Assembly (NCBI GenBank): GCA_900757705.1
Contig: CAAEOW010000106.1
Location: 1 to 22,325, forward strand
Direction: 5' to 3'
Source: an uncultured Collinsella sp.
GTDB lineage: Bacteria; Actinomycetota; Coriobacteriia; Coriobacteriales; Coriobacteriaceae
DNA: 22,325 bases
How positions within the stretch are numbered: the stretch's first letter is position 1; each line of letters starts with the position of its first letter. The position numbers were made by a program, and so were the translations under genes. A model generated the notes under the pieces. The model saw nothing but the letters and a program-made list of their open reading frames with translations. It was not told the origin of the DNA and made no database searches. Below are positions 1 to 6,509 of the stretch, piece after piece.

Positions 1-735
1 AATCACCGGACCGTCATTGGTAATGGCGACGGTGTTCTCGTAGTGCGCGGCGGGCAGGTGGTCGTTGGTCGTAACAATCCAACCGTCGGAGCCCGTGCTC
101 ACATGGTTGGAACCCATCGTAACCATCGGCTCGATGGCAATGACCATGCCGGCCTGGAGGCGAACGCCCCTCCCCTTCTTTCCATAGTTAGGAACGTTGG
201 GGTCCTCGTGCATCACGCGGCCAATGCCATGGCCCACATAGTCACGAAGCACGCCGTAACCGTGAGACTCGGCGAGGGACTGAACGGCGTAACCAACATC
301 CCCGATATGGTTACCGGGAACAGCCTGCTCGATGGCAGCCTTAAGGCAATCGCGCGTGACCTCGCACAGGGCCTTGGCCTCGGGCGTGGGTGTGCCGACA
401 AAAAACGTCCAAGCGTTATCGCCAACCCAACCGTCGACAACGGCTCCCGTATCGATGGAGATGATATCGCCATCGCGCAGGATCATGTCGGGGTTGGGAA
501 TACCGTGGACCACGGCATCGTTGATCGATGCGCAAATGGTTCCGGGGAACCCGCCGTAACCCTTAAAGGCCGGGGTGCCGCCATGCATGCGGATAATCTG
601 CTCCGCTAGCTGATCGAGCTCAAAGGTCGAAACACCAGGGCGGACCATGGCCCCAACGTGGCGGAGCGCCATCTTAGATAGCGCTCCTGCCTTCTTCATC
701 TGCTCGATTTGCGTTGCAGACTTAATCTTGATCAT
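1..735 (-). CDS. map: Type I methionine aminopeptidase (partial, C-terminus cut by window edge)
   Basis: Removes the initiator methionine from nascent cytosolic proteins. The visible 245 codons read in one frame to the first base of the window, so only the last few residues and the stop are missing. All five metal ligands and the catalytic histidine of the family can be placed: H77 (VVHGIPNP), D95 (SIDTGA), D106 (VGDNAWTF), H169 (GHGIGR), E202 (AIEPM) and E233 (HYENTVAIT), each two residues before the E. coli numbering. There is no N-terminal extension, so this is a type Ia enzyme. Its ATG overlaps the adk stop as ATGA (732-735), which implies translational coupling to adk. The adk-map arrangement at the end of the spc operon is usual for Gram-positive lineages. 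Confidence 0.97.
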   Translation of the reverse strand, partial: MIKIKSATQIEQMKKAGALSKMALRHVGAMVRPGVSTFELDQLAEQIIRMHGGTPAFKGYGGFPGTICASINDAVVHGIPNPDMILRDGDIISIDTGAVVDGWVGDNAWTFFVGTPTPEAKALCEVTRDCLKAAIEQAVPGNHIGDVGYAVQSLAESHGYGVLRDYVGHGIGRVMHEDPNVPNYGKKGRGVRLQAGMVIAIEPMVTMGSNHVSTGSDGWIVTTNDHLPAAHYENTVAITNDGPVI

Positions 736-1358
736 AGACCGAGAGCCTCTTTGACATCCCCGTACACGGTCTCGCGAGCCTGGTCACCGTTGACCGACTT
801 GAGCAGACCCTGGCCACGATAGTAGTCGACGAGCGGGCTCGTGGACTTCTCGTAGACGTCGAGACGGTTCTTGATGGTCTCGGGCTTGTCGTCGTCGCGC
901 TGATACATCTCGCCGGCGCACTTGGGGCAGGTAGCATCGGCAGCGGTGCCGGTGTAACCGCAGGCGCGGCAAGTTCGACGCGAAGACAGACGATCGATGA
1001 TGACCTCGGGGGCCACGTCGACCAGAAGGGCGCAGTCGATCTCACGACCCATGGCGGAGAGCTCGGAATCGAGCGTCACAGCCTGGGCGGTGTTGCGCGG
1101 GAAGCCGTCGAGGATGAAGCCCTGCTGGGCGTCATCGGCAGCAAGGCGCTCCTTGACAAGGTCGATCACGAGCTGGTCGGGAACGAGCTCGCCAGCGTCC
1201 ATGTACTTCTTAGCCTGAATACCAAGCTCGGTGCCACCCTTGACGGCAGCACGCAGCAGGTCGCCCGTGGAAATGTGAGCGACGCCAAACTCGGCGACGA
1301 GCTCCTGTGCGACGGTGCCCTTACCGGCACCCGGAGCTCCGAGCAATACGAGGTTCAT
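732..1358 (-). CDS. adk: Adenylate kinase, zinc-type LID
   Basis: Interconverts AMP + ATP and 2 ADP in the cytosol. The N-terminal P-loop GAPGAGKGT follows MNLVLL, and the long-form LID domain carries a four-cysteine zinc site (CRACGYTG then CPKCAG), followed by the DDKPETIKNRL segment that closes over ATP. The length is 208 residues, normal for bacterial long-form Adk. An upstream in-frame TTG at 1364 would add two residues, but the ATG at 1358 lies six bases after a strong GAGGAGGA ribosome binding site (1365-1372), so ATG is chosen. The gene follows secY by 18 bases and overlaps map by ATGA. Confidence 0.97.
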   Translation of the reverse strand: MNLVLLGAPGAGKGTVAQELVAEFGVAHISTGDLLRAAVKGGTELGIQAKKYMDAGELVPDQLVIDLVKERLAADDAQQGFILDGFPRNTAQAVTLDSELSAMGREIDCALLVDVAPEVIIDRLSSRRTCRACGYTGTAADATCPKCAGEMYQRDDDKPETIKNRLDVYEKSTSPLVDYYRGQGLLKSVNGDQARETVYGDVKEALGL

Positions 1359-1376
1359 GAGCAATCCTCCTCTAGC

Positions 1377-2663
1377 CTATTTAAAGAATCCATCGTAATC
1401 ATACATCTTGATCTGGCCTTCGAGCTTATCGACCGTGTCGAGCACGACGCCGACCATGATGAGGATGGACGTGCCGCCAAATGCCTGGATCAGATGGTTA
1501 CCCGTGAAGGAGAAGATGATCGAAGGCACGATGGCGATGAGCGCCAAAAAGACAGCGCTGGGAAGCGTGATCTTGTTGAGCGCGTTCTTGATGTAGGCCG
1601 CGGTAGCCCTACCCGGACGGACGCCCGGAATAAAGCCACCCTGCTTCTTAAGGTTGTCGGCCGTGTCATCGGGGTTGAACACCATGGAGGTGTAGAAGTA
1701 CGCGAAGAACACGATGAGGACAACGTTAAGCACCCAGTTGAGCCAACCGGTCGAAAGCGCAGAGGCAACTGCCTGAATCCAGCCGATGCCGGGGAAGAAC
1801 ACGGCAATCTGAGCCGGGAAGTACAGCAGCGCCGAGGCAAAGATGATCGGCACGACGCCCGCGGTGTTGACCTTGATGGGCAGGTAGGTGGTCTGGCCAC
1901 CCATCATGCGACGGCCCACGACGCGCTTGGCATAGGAGACCGGGATGCGGCGCTGGCCGCGCTCAAGGAAAACAATCAGCGGGATAACCAGCAGGATGAT
2001 GGCGCAGATGATCACCATGGTGATGATGCCACCGGCATTACCCTCGGTGCTGGAGAAGATCGCCTGCGGAAGGCCGGCCATGATGTTCGCAAAGATGATC
2101 AGCGACATGCCATTGCCAATACCGCGCTGGGTGATGAGCTCACCAATCCACATGATCAGCATAGCGCCTGCGGTGAGCGTACCGACGATCATGAGGTCGA
2201 AGATGATCTCGGGAGCGCCGGCGCCATTGAAGCTGATGCCGAAGCTCTTAAAGAGGAAGAGGTAACCCACGGAGTTGAGGATTGCCAGAGCCAGGGTGAG
2301 GTAACGCGAATACTGCGTAATCTTGGTCTGACCGACCTCGCCCTCGCGGGCAAGCTCATGCAGGGAAGGCACGACGGCCTGGAGCATCTGGAGGATGATC
2401 GAGCTGGTGATGTAAGGCATGATGCCCAGCGAAAACACCGACACATAGCTCAACGCGCCGCCAGAGAAAAGATTCAGGAGGGCCATAGCACCTGCGGCGA
2501 CCGAATTGTTATCGGTCGAGAAAAGGCCCAGCATCCCCTGGAAGGGAATGCCGGGCACAGGAACGTGCGCACCAATGCGGTACACGACGAGCATAGCTAT
2601 GGTAAAAAGAATCTTTTCGCGCAATTCTTTGATGCGGAAAGCATTCTTAAGACCATTTAGCAC
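1377..2663 (-). CDS. secY: Preprotein translocase subunit SecY
   Basis: This is the central channel subunit of the Sec translocon in the cytoplasmic membrane, which exports unfolded proteins with SecE, SecG and SecA. The 428-residue product has about ten hydrophobic helices. It shows the typical N-terminus (LREKILFTIAMLVVYRIGAHVPVPGI), the LNLFSGGAL segment, the cytosolic loop ERGQRRIPVSYAKR before TM7, and PGVRPGRATAAYI. The start is GTG at 2663, which lies inside the last codons of rplO and gives a 7-base overlap. A GGAAAGG ribosome site is ten bases upstream, so the start is likely but the spacing is long. Its place between rplO and adk is the conserved one. Confidence 0.97.
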   Translation of the reverse strand: MLNGLKNAFRIKELREKILFTIAMLVVYRIGAHVPVPGIPFQGMLGLFSTDNNSVAAGAMALLNLFSGGALSYVSVFSLGIMPYITSSIILQMLQAVVPSLHELAREGEVGQTKITQYSRYLTLALAILNSVGYLFLFKSFGISFNGAGAPEIIFDLMIVGTLTAGAMLIMWIGELITQRGIGNGMSLIIFANIMAGLPQAIFSSTEGNAGGIITMVIICAIILLVIPLIVFLERGQRRIPVSYAKRVVGRRMMGGQTTYLPIKVNTAGVVPIIFASALLYFPAQIAVFFPGIGWIQAVASALSTGWLNWVLNVVLIVFFAYFYTSMVFNPDDTADNLKKQGGFIPGVRPGRATAAYIKNALNKITLPSAVFLALIAIVPSIIFSFTGNHLIQAFGGTSILIMVGVVLDTVDKLEGQIKMYDYDGFFK

Positions 2664-3106
2664 GGCAGCTCGACCTTTCCGCCAGCGGCCTCGATCTTGG
2701 CCTGCGCAGAAGCGCTGACCTTGTCGACCTTGACCGTGAACTTCTTGGTGAGCTCACCATTGCCGAGCACCTTGACGGGCTCGAACTCGCTCTTGGTGAT
2801 GCGAGCGGCCTTAAGAGCGGCACCGTCGATTACAGCGCCGTCCTCGAACTTACGCTCGAGACGCTCAACGTTAACAGCGGTGTACTCGATACGACGGGGG
2901 TTGCGGAAGCCCGGAAGCTTGGGCAGGCGCATAGCCAGCGGAGTCTGGCCACCCTCGAAGCCGGCACCCTTGGTGCCACCAGAGCGGGAACCCTGGCCCT
3001 TCTGGCCGCGGCCAGAAGTGGTGCCGTGACCCGAAGAATTGCCACGGCCGACGCGCTTGCGGTTCTTGGTGGAACCGGGCGCGGGAGTAAGATCGTGAAG
3101 CTGCAT
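2657..3106 (-). CDS. rplO: 50S ribosomal protein L15
   Basis: This is a large-subunit protein that binds 23S rRNA late in assembly. The 149-residue product starts MQLHDLTPAPGSTKNRKRVG, followed by the Gly/Arg/Ser-rich N-terminal arm (GRGNSSGHGTTSGRGQKGQGS), the hallmark of L15 that threads into rRNA. The globular C-terminal half ends in KIEAAGGKVELPC. The GAG-GAG codons that end rpmD also serve as the ribosome binding site for this ATG, and its last seven bases overlap the secY start. It is therefore translationally linked on both sides. Confidence 0.97.
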   Translation of the reverse strand: MQLHDLTPAPGSTKNRKRVGRGNSSGHGTTSGRGQKGQGSRSGGTKGAGFEGGQTPLAMRLPKLPGFRNPRRIEYTAVNVERLERKFEDGAVIDGAALKAARITKSEFEPVKVLGNGELTKKFTVKVDKVSASAQAKIEAAGGKVELPC

Positions 3107-3109
3107 TTG

Positions 3110-3292
3110 CTACTCCTCTACAATCTCGACAAGGTGCTTGACCTTGAAGATCATGCCGCGGACGGACTCGTTGTCAGCAATCTCGCGAACCTCGCGGATC
3201 CTGTGGAGACCGAGGGCACGGACAGTACGGACCTGGTCCTGCTTGCAACCGTTGGTGCTGCGGACCTGCTTGATCTTGATGGTGTCAGCCAT
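3110..3292 (-). CDS. rpmD: 50S ribosomal protein L30
   Basis: A small large-subunit protein of 60 residues (MADTIKIKQVRSTNGCKQDQ...), with the usual L30 motif TVRALGLHRIREVREIADN and a hydrophobic C-terminal strand ending in EIVEE. Its length is typical of bacterial L30. An AAGGAG site stands eight bases before the ATG. It is separated from rpsE by two bases and from rplO by three. L30 is absent from some bacteria, so its presence between rpsE and rplO is a useful marker of a complete distal spc operon. Confidence 0.96.
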   Translation of the reverse strand: MADTIKIKQVRSTNGCKQDQVRTVRALGLHRIREVREIADNESVRGMIFKVKHLVEIVEE

Positions 3293-3294
3293 GC

Positions 3295-3819
3295 TTAGTT
3301 CTCCTTACCGACGAACATCTCGGAGACCGTCAGGCCACGGCGAGCCGCGACGTCCTCAGGGCTGGAGAGCTCCTTGAGGCCCTCGACGGCAGCCTTGATG
3401 ATGTTGAGGCCGTTGTCGGTACCGAGGGACTTGGACAGGACGTTCTTGATGCCAGCAAGCTCGAAGAGGGGACGCACAGCGCCGCCGGCGATAACGCCGG
3501 TACCCTCGACAGCGGGCTTGATGATGATGCGGCCGGCACCAAAGTGGCCGAGAACCTCGTGCGGGATGGTGCCCTGCTCGGTCACCGGCACGTGGAACAT
3601 GTTCTTCTTGGCATCGAGAGACGCCTTGGAGATGGCCAGGGGCACCTCAGCGGACTTGCCCATGCCAACGCCGACGTTGCCCTTGCCGTCGCCAACGACG
3701 ACGAGAGCGACGAGGCTCATGCGACGACCACCCTTGACGGTCTTCGACACGCGGTTGATGTAAACGACGCGCTCCTCGAACTCGGAGGCCTCGCGCTGCT
3801 GCTTCTGATTACGAGCCAT
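3295..3819 (-). CDS. rpsE: 30S ribosomal protein S5
   Basis: S5 acts in decoding accuracy and mRNA unwinding on the small subunit. The product is 174 residues. The double-stranded RNA-binding S5 domain is visible as FEERVVYINRVSKTVKGGRR followed by GDGKGNVGVGMGKSAEVPLAI. The C-terminal domain contains GTGVIAGGAVRPLFELAGI, NVLSKSLGT and the RGLTVSEM tail. A GGAGGT ribosome site that overlaps the rplR stop codon precedes the ATG by nine bases. The G/K-rich loop where spectinomycin-resistance changes occur (TVKGGRR) appears standard. Confidence 0.97.
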   Translation of the reverse strand: MARNQKQQREASEFEERVVYINRVSKTVKGGRRMSLVALVVVGDGKGNVGVGMGKSAEVPLAISKASLDAKKNMFHVPVTEQGTIPHEVLGHFGAGRIIIKPAVEGTGVIAGGAVRPLFELAGIKNVLSKSLGTDNGLNIIKAAVEGLKELSSPEDVAARRGLTVSEMFVGKEN

Positions 3820-3833
3820 GTGCTACATACCTC

Positions 3834-4202
3834 CTAGAACTCGAGACCGGCGGCACGAGCACCGTCGGCGAGGGCCTTGACGCGGCCATGGTAGATACGG
3901 CCACCGCGATCGAAGGCGACCTTGGTGATGCCGGCCTCGATGGCACGCTTGCCAACGAGCTGACCGACCTTCTCCGCAGCCTCCTTGTTCGAGGTGTGGG
4001 TGCCCTTGAACTCGGCCTCGAGGGTCGAGGCAGAGACGAGCGTCAGGCTGGAGCCCTTGCTGTCGTCGATGATCTGGGCATAGATGTTGGCGTTAGTACG
4101 GGTCACGCGAAGACGCGGACGCTCGGAGGTACCCGAGACCTTGCCGCGAACACGACGCTGACGACGCTTGAGGCCTTCCAGCTTCGCCTTATGCTTGTTC
4201 AT
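3834..4202 (-). CDS. rplR: 50S ribosomal protein L18
   Basis: This 122-residue 5S-rRNA-binding protein works with L5 to seat 5S rRNA on the large subunit. The basic N-terminus (MNKHKAKLEGLKRRQRRVRGKV), the RLRVTRTNANIYAQIIDD segment and the C-terminal FDRGGRIYHGRVKALADGARAAGLEF are the standard L18 signatures. The start ATG is preceded by TAGGAG with seven bases of spacing. The 75-base spacer upstream, before rplF ends, contains a stem-loop (listed separately). Confidence 0.97.
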   Translation of the reverse strand: MNKHKAKLEGLKRRQRRVRGKVSGTSERPRLRVTRTNANIYAQIIDDSKGSSLTLVSASTLEAEFKGTHTSNKEAAEKVGQLVGKRAIEAGITKVAFDRGGRIYHGRVKALADGARAAGLEF

Positions 4203-4230
4203 ACGTAAACTCCTAAAAAGGTTGATCTTG

Positions 4231-4252
4231 CCAGCACCTGACGGGGTGCTGG
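4231..4252 (-). other. Stem-loop in the rplF-rplR spacer
   Basis: CCAGCACC (4231-4238) and GGTGCTGG (4245-4252) form a perfect 8-bp stem with a six-base loop inside the 75-base gap between rplF and rplR. No U-run follows on the transcribed (minus) strand, so it does not look like an intrinsic terminator. It could be a processing site, a protein-binding site or an mRNA stabiliser; that is inference. Confidence 0.5.
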
Positions 4253-4277
4253 TCTTATGCGAGTGAGTCGGTTACGA

Positions 4278-4814
4278 CTACTTGGCGGCCTTACCCAGCT
4301 TGCGGCGGATGTGCTCGCCAACGTAGTGGATACCCTTGCCCTTGTAAGGCTCGGGAGGACGATGGCCGCGGATCTCAGCGGCGATCTGACCGACCTGCTG
4401 CTTGTTGATACCCTTGACGTTCACGTGGGTGTTGTCGGGAACCTCGAAGGTGATGCCCTCGGGAGCCTCGACGATCACGGGGTGCGAGAAGCCCAGGGAG
4501 AACTCGAGGTTCTTACCCTTCTGCTGCACGCGGTAACCGACGCCGGCGAGCTCGAGCTTCTTCTCGAAGCCCTCGGAAACGCCAACAACCATGTTGTGGA
4601 TGAGGGCGCGGGTGAGGCCGTGGCGGGCACGGGTCTCACGCTCGTCGTCGGGACGGGAAACGGTGAGGACGTTGTCCTCGACGTTGATAGCGAGCTTCTC
4701 ATAGATATCGAGCTCGAGCTGGCCCTTGGGGCCCTTGACGACAACGTTGTTGCCGTTGACTGCCACTTCGACTCCGGCGGGAATCTGGACAGGCTTATTA
4801 CCGATACGAGACAC
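4278..4814 (-). CDS. rplF: 50S ribosomal protein L6
   Basis: This 178-residue L6 protein lies near the GTPase centre of the large subunit. The two repeated L6 domains are visible: MSRIGNKPVQIPAGVEVAVNG opening the first, and VGYRVQQKGKNLEFSLGFSHPV leading to the C-terminal signature RGHRPPEPYKGKGIHYVGE. The start codon is GTG at 4814, placed six bases after GGAAAGGAG, which fixes the start. The stop is TAG, and a 75-base spacer with a hairpin follows before rplR. L6 is associated with aminoglycoside resistance changes in other bacteria; nothing unusual is seen here. Confidence 0.97.
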   Translation of the reverse strand: MSRIGNKPVQIPAGVEVAVNGNNVVVKGPKGQLELDIYEKLAINVEDNVLTVSRPDDERETRARHGLTRALIHNMVVGVSEGFEKKLELAGVGYRVQQKGKNLEFSLGFSHPVIVEAPEGITFEVPDNTHVNVKGINKQQVGQIAAEIRGHRPPEPYKGKGIHYVGEHIRRKLGKAAK

Positions 4815-4847
4815 GGTGATCTCCTTTCCTTCTACCTACCGAGCGAA

Positions 4848-5246
4848 TTACCAGACGTAAGCGATGATCTCGCCGCCGACGTTGTGCTTGCGAGCATCGC
4901 GGTCGGTCATGACGCCATGGCTGGTGGAAATAATGGCGGTACCAAGGCCACCGCGGACGCGGGGCATGTCGGCAACGCCGGTGTACTTACGCAGGCCCGG
5001 CTTGGAAATGCGGCGGATGCCGTTGATGACCTTAGCCTTCTTGGGACCATACTTAAGCGTGATGTGCAGAGTCTTCTGGGGAACGGTGTCCTCGACATCG
5101 TAGCCCTCGATGTAGCCCTCCTCGTGCAGAACACGAGCGATCTCGACGAGCTTCTTGCTGCTCGGCATGGAGACCGTGGCCTTGTTCACAGAGTTAGCGT
5201 TACGGATGCGCGTAAGCATATCTGCGATCGGGTCTGTAAGGTTCAT
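4848..5246 (-). CDS. rpsH: 30S ribosomal protein S8
   Basis: S8 binds the central domain of 16S rRNA and is the autogenous repressor of the spc operon in E. coli. The 132-residue product has MNLTDPIADMLTRIRNAN at the N-terminus, RRISKPGLRKY in the middle, and the C-terminal RNA-binding motif GLGTAIISTSHGVMTDRDARK followed by VGGEIIAYVW. A GAAGGAG ribosome site is seven bases from the ATG. In E. coli S8 represses from a site near the rplE start; whether a matching site exists here could not be established by eye. Confidence 0.97.
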   Translation of the reverse strand: MNLTDPIADMLTRIRNANSVNKATVSMPSSKKLVEIARVLHEEGYIEGYDVEDTVPQKTLHITLKYGPKKAKVINGIRRISKPGLRKYTGVADMPRVRGGLGTAIISTSHGVMTDRDARKHNVGGEIIAYVW

Positions 5247-5287
5247 ACAGATTCTCCTTCGTTCTTGATGAACACGTGCTCTTGGTT

Positions 5288-5310
5288 CTTCGCCGCCCTT
5301 AACGGCAAAG
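5288..5310 (-). other. Stem-loop in the rpsN-rpsH spacer
   Basis: The 119-base gap between rpsN and rpsH contains CTT-c-GCCG, a seven-base loop, then CGGC-a-AAG. This forms a stem of seven pairs with one internal mismatch. There is no U-run on the minus strand, so termination is unlikely. It is the second of three spacer hairpins in this operon and its role is unknown. Confidence 0.4.
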
Positions 5311-5365
5311 CCTAACTAGCGCGTTTTCCCTGTTCCAAACGGATGCTTGAAACGCTGGTAGTGAC

Positions 5366-5551
5366 TTACCAGCTGGCCTTCTTAACGCCGGGAAGCTCGC
5401 CCTTGAGTGCAAGCTCGCGGAAGCAGACACGGCACAGGCCGAACTTGCGGTACACAGAGTGCGGACGGCCGCAGCGCTGGCAGCGCGTGTACTCACGAGT
5501 AGAGAACTTCTGCTTGCGATTGCACTTGACGATCATCGATGTCTTAGCCAC
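5366..5551 (-). CDS. rpsN: 30S ribosomal protein S14, type Z (zinc-binding, short form)
   Basis: This is a small-subunit head protein of 61 residues in the short S14 form. It carries the zinc ribbon CQRCGRPHSVYRKFGLCRVC (two CxxC pairs) and the conserved FRELALKGELPGVKKASW tail. The C+ type Z form is typical of Gram-positive bacteria and Actinomycetota spc operons; a zinc-free long paralogue is often encoded elsewhere under Zur control, but none is in this window. The start is GTG at 5551, six bases after GAGGAGG. It is flanked by two unusually long spacers for this operon (119 and 79 bases), both with stem-loops. Confidence 0.97.
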   Translation of the reverse strand: MAKTSMIVKCNRKQKFSTREYTRCQRCGRPHSVYRKFGLCRVCFRELALKGELPGVKKASW

Positions 5552-5586
5552 TTATATCCTCCTCACATAGAGTATTGTTCGCCCCA

Positions 5587-5614
5587 AGCGCCGCCCCCTT
5601 CTGGGAACGGCGCT
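5587..5614 (-). other. Stem-loop in the rplE-rpsN spacer
   Basis: AGCGCCG (5587-5593) pairs with CGGCGCT (5608-5614), and an inner CCC/GGG pairing extends the stem around a short loop. It is GC-rich and should be stable, but the minus-strand sequence after it has no U-run. It lies just after the rplE stop codon, in a spacer of 79 bases. Its position suggests RNA processing or differential expression rather than full termination. Confidence 0.5.
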
Positions 5615-5630
5615 CATAGGGCAGGTGAAC

Positions 5631-6188
5631 CTATTTCTTGAACGGGAAACCGAAGGCGTCCAGAAGGGCCTTGGCCTCCTCATCGGTATTGGCGGTGGTC
5701 ACGAAAGTGATGTCCATACCACGCTGGTGATCGACAGAGTCGAAGTCGATCTCGGGGAAGATGAGCTGCTCGGTGACGCCCATGGAGAAGTTACCACGGC
5801 CGTCGAAGCTCTTGGCGGAGATGCCGCGGAAGTCGCGGATACGGGGAATCGCGACGGAGGTCAGACGATCGAAGAACTCCCACATACGGTCGCCACGCAG
5901 GGTAACCTTGCAGCCGATCGGCATACCAGCGCGCAGGCGGAAGGTAGCGATGGACTTGCGGGCACGGGTGATCATCGGCTGCTGGCCGGTGATGGCGCGC
6001 AGGTCGCGCACGGCACCGTCGATGGCCTTGGAATCGGTAGCGGCCTCGCCGACACCCATGTTCACGACGATCTTCTCAAACTTGGGGATCATCATGACGT
6101 TCTCGTACTGGAACTTGTCCTGAAGCTGCTGCTTGACCTCGTTGTTGTACTTGGTCTTCAGACGCGGCACATACTTCTCTTCTGCCAT
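5631..6188 (-). CDS. rplE: 50S ribosomal protein L5
   Basis: L5 binds 5S rRNA and contacts tRNA at the P site. The 185-residue product has the conserved FEKIVVNMGVGEA, GQQPMITRARKSIATFRLRAGMPIG, RDFRGISAKSFDGRGNFSMGVTEQLIFPEI and the RGMDITFVTTA C-terminal segment. An AAGGAG site precedes the ATG by six bases. In almost all bacteria rplX (L24) lies directly upstream; here none is found in the 321 bases before the next gene. rplE is therefore the first gene of this half-operon and must have its own promoter (a candidate is at 6326-6354). This is the clearest structural oddity of the ribosomal region. Confidence 0.97.
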   Translation of the reverse strand: MAEEKYVPRLKTKYNNEVKQQLQDKFQYENVMMIPKFEKIVVNMGVGEAATDSKAIDGAVRDLRAITGQQPMITRARKSIATFRLRAGMPIGCKVTLRGDRMWEFFDRLTSVAIPRIRDFRGISAKSFDGRGNFSMGVTEQLIFPEIDFDSVDHQRGMDITFVTTANTDEEAKALLDAFGFPFKK

Positions 6189-6325
6189 TGTTCACTCCTT
6201 CTTGGGGTTTTAAGCACGGGGCGTGGCCACGATGGGTTGTCCTCGTGCCTCCTGGCTGCATCCGCGCCGCTCATGGCATTTCGCGGTTTGGACTCGACGC
6301 AGCAGGAGCCGACAAAACAATCGGT

Positions 6326-6354
6326 ACTATACGCGCATCGGGAGCGTATTTCCA
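6326..6354 (-). promoter_or_regulatory. Candidate sigma-70-type promoter for the rplE half-operon
   Basis: On the minus strand, TGGAAA (6354-6349, four of six matches to TTGACA) and TATAGT (6331-6326, five of six matches to TATAAT) are separated by exactly 17 bases. The pair lies about 138 bases upstream of the rplE start and downstream of the 6430-6496 palindrome. A promoter is expected here because the normal upstream genes are missing. The call is by eye only. Confidence 0.5.
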
Positions 6355-6429
6355 GAAAAACCTCGTCTGCCTGCACAACTCCACAACTCCCCCGCACAAA
6401 TTGATCCCTAGGGCACGGAGGAAAACAGC

Positions 6430-6496
6430 AGTTGCGGTGAGATAGGGACTGTTTGATGGCTTAAAAGGCTTAAACAGTCCCTATTCCACCGCAACT
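6430..6496. repeat. Large imperfect palindrome (25-bp arms), possible dispersed repeat or terminator
   Basis: Left arm 6430-6454 (begins AGTTGCGGTG, ends AGGGACTGTTT) is the reverse complement of right arm 6472-6496 except for two adjacent mismatches. The loop is 17 bases. It begins 13 bases downstream of the permease stop, so it may end permease transcription. The minus strand continues with GCTGTTTTCC, only a weak U-run. The near-perfect long arms look more like a REP-type or MITE-like repeat than a simple terminator; copy number elsewhere cannot be seen here. Confidence 0.75.
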
Positions 6497-6509
6497 CATA
6501 TATGGGGCG

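Larger units (their letters stand above)
6189..6509. other. Intergenic region between the permease gene and rplE
   Basis: This 321-base gap replaces the expected rplX. Reading in the minus direction it holds a large palindrome (6430-6496), then a promoter-like pair (6326-6354), then a leader of about 130 bases before rplE. The leader contains a perfect 10-bp palindrome CGTGGCCACG at 6222-6231. No trace of an L24 reading frame was recognised on either strand. Confidence 0.7.

Noticed and set aside
1275..2660. A 461-codon plus-strand open frame
   Set aside because: Antisense to secY, with a strongly charged Asp/His/Glu-rich composition typical of the complement of membrane-protein codons.
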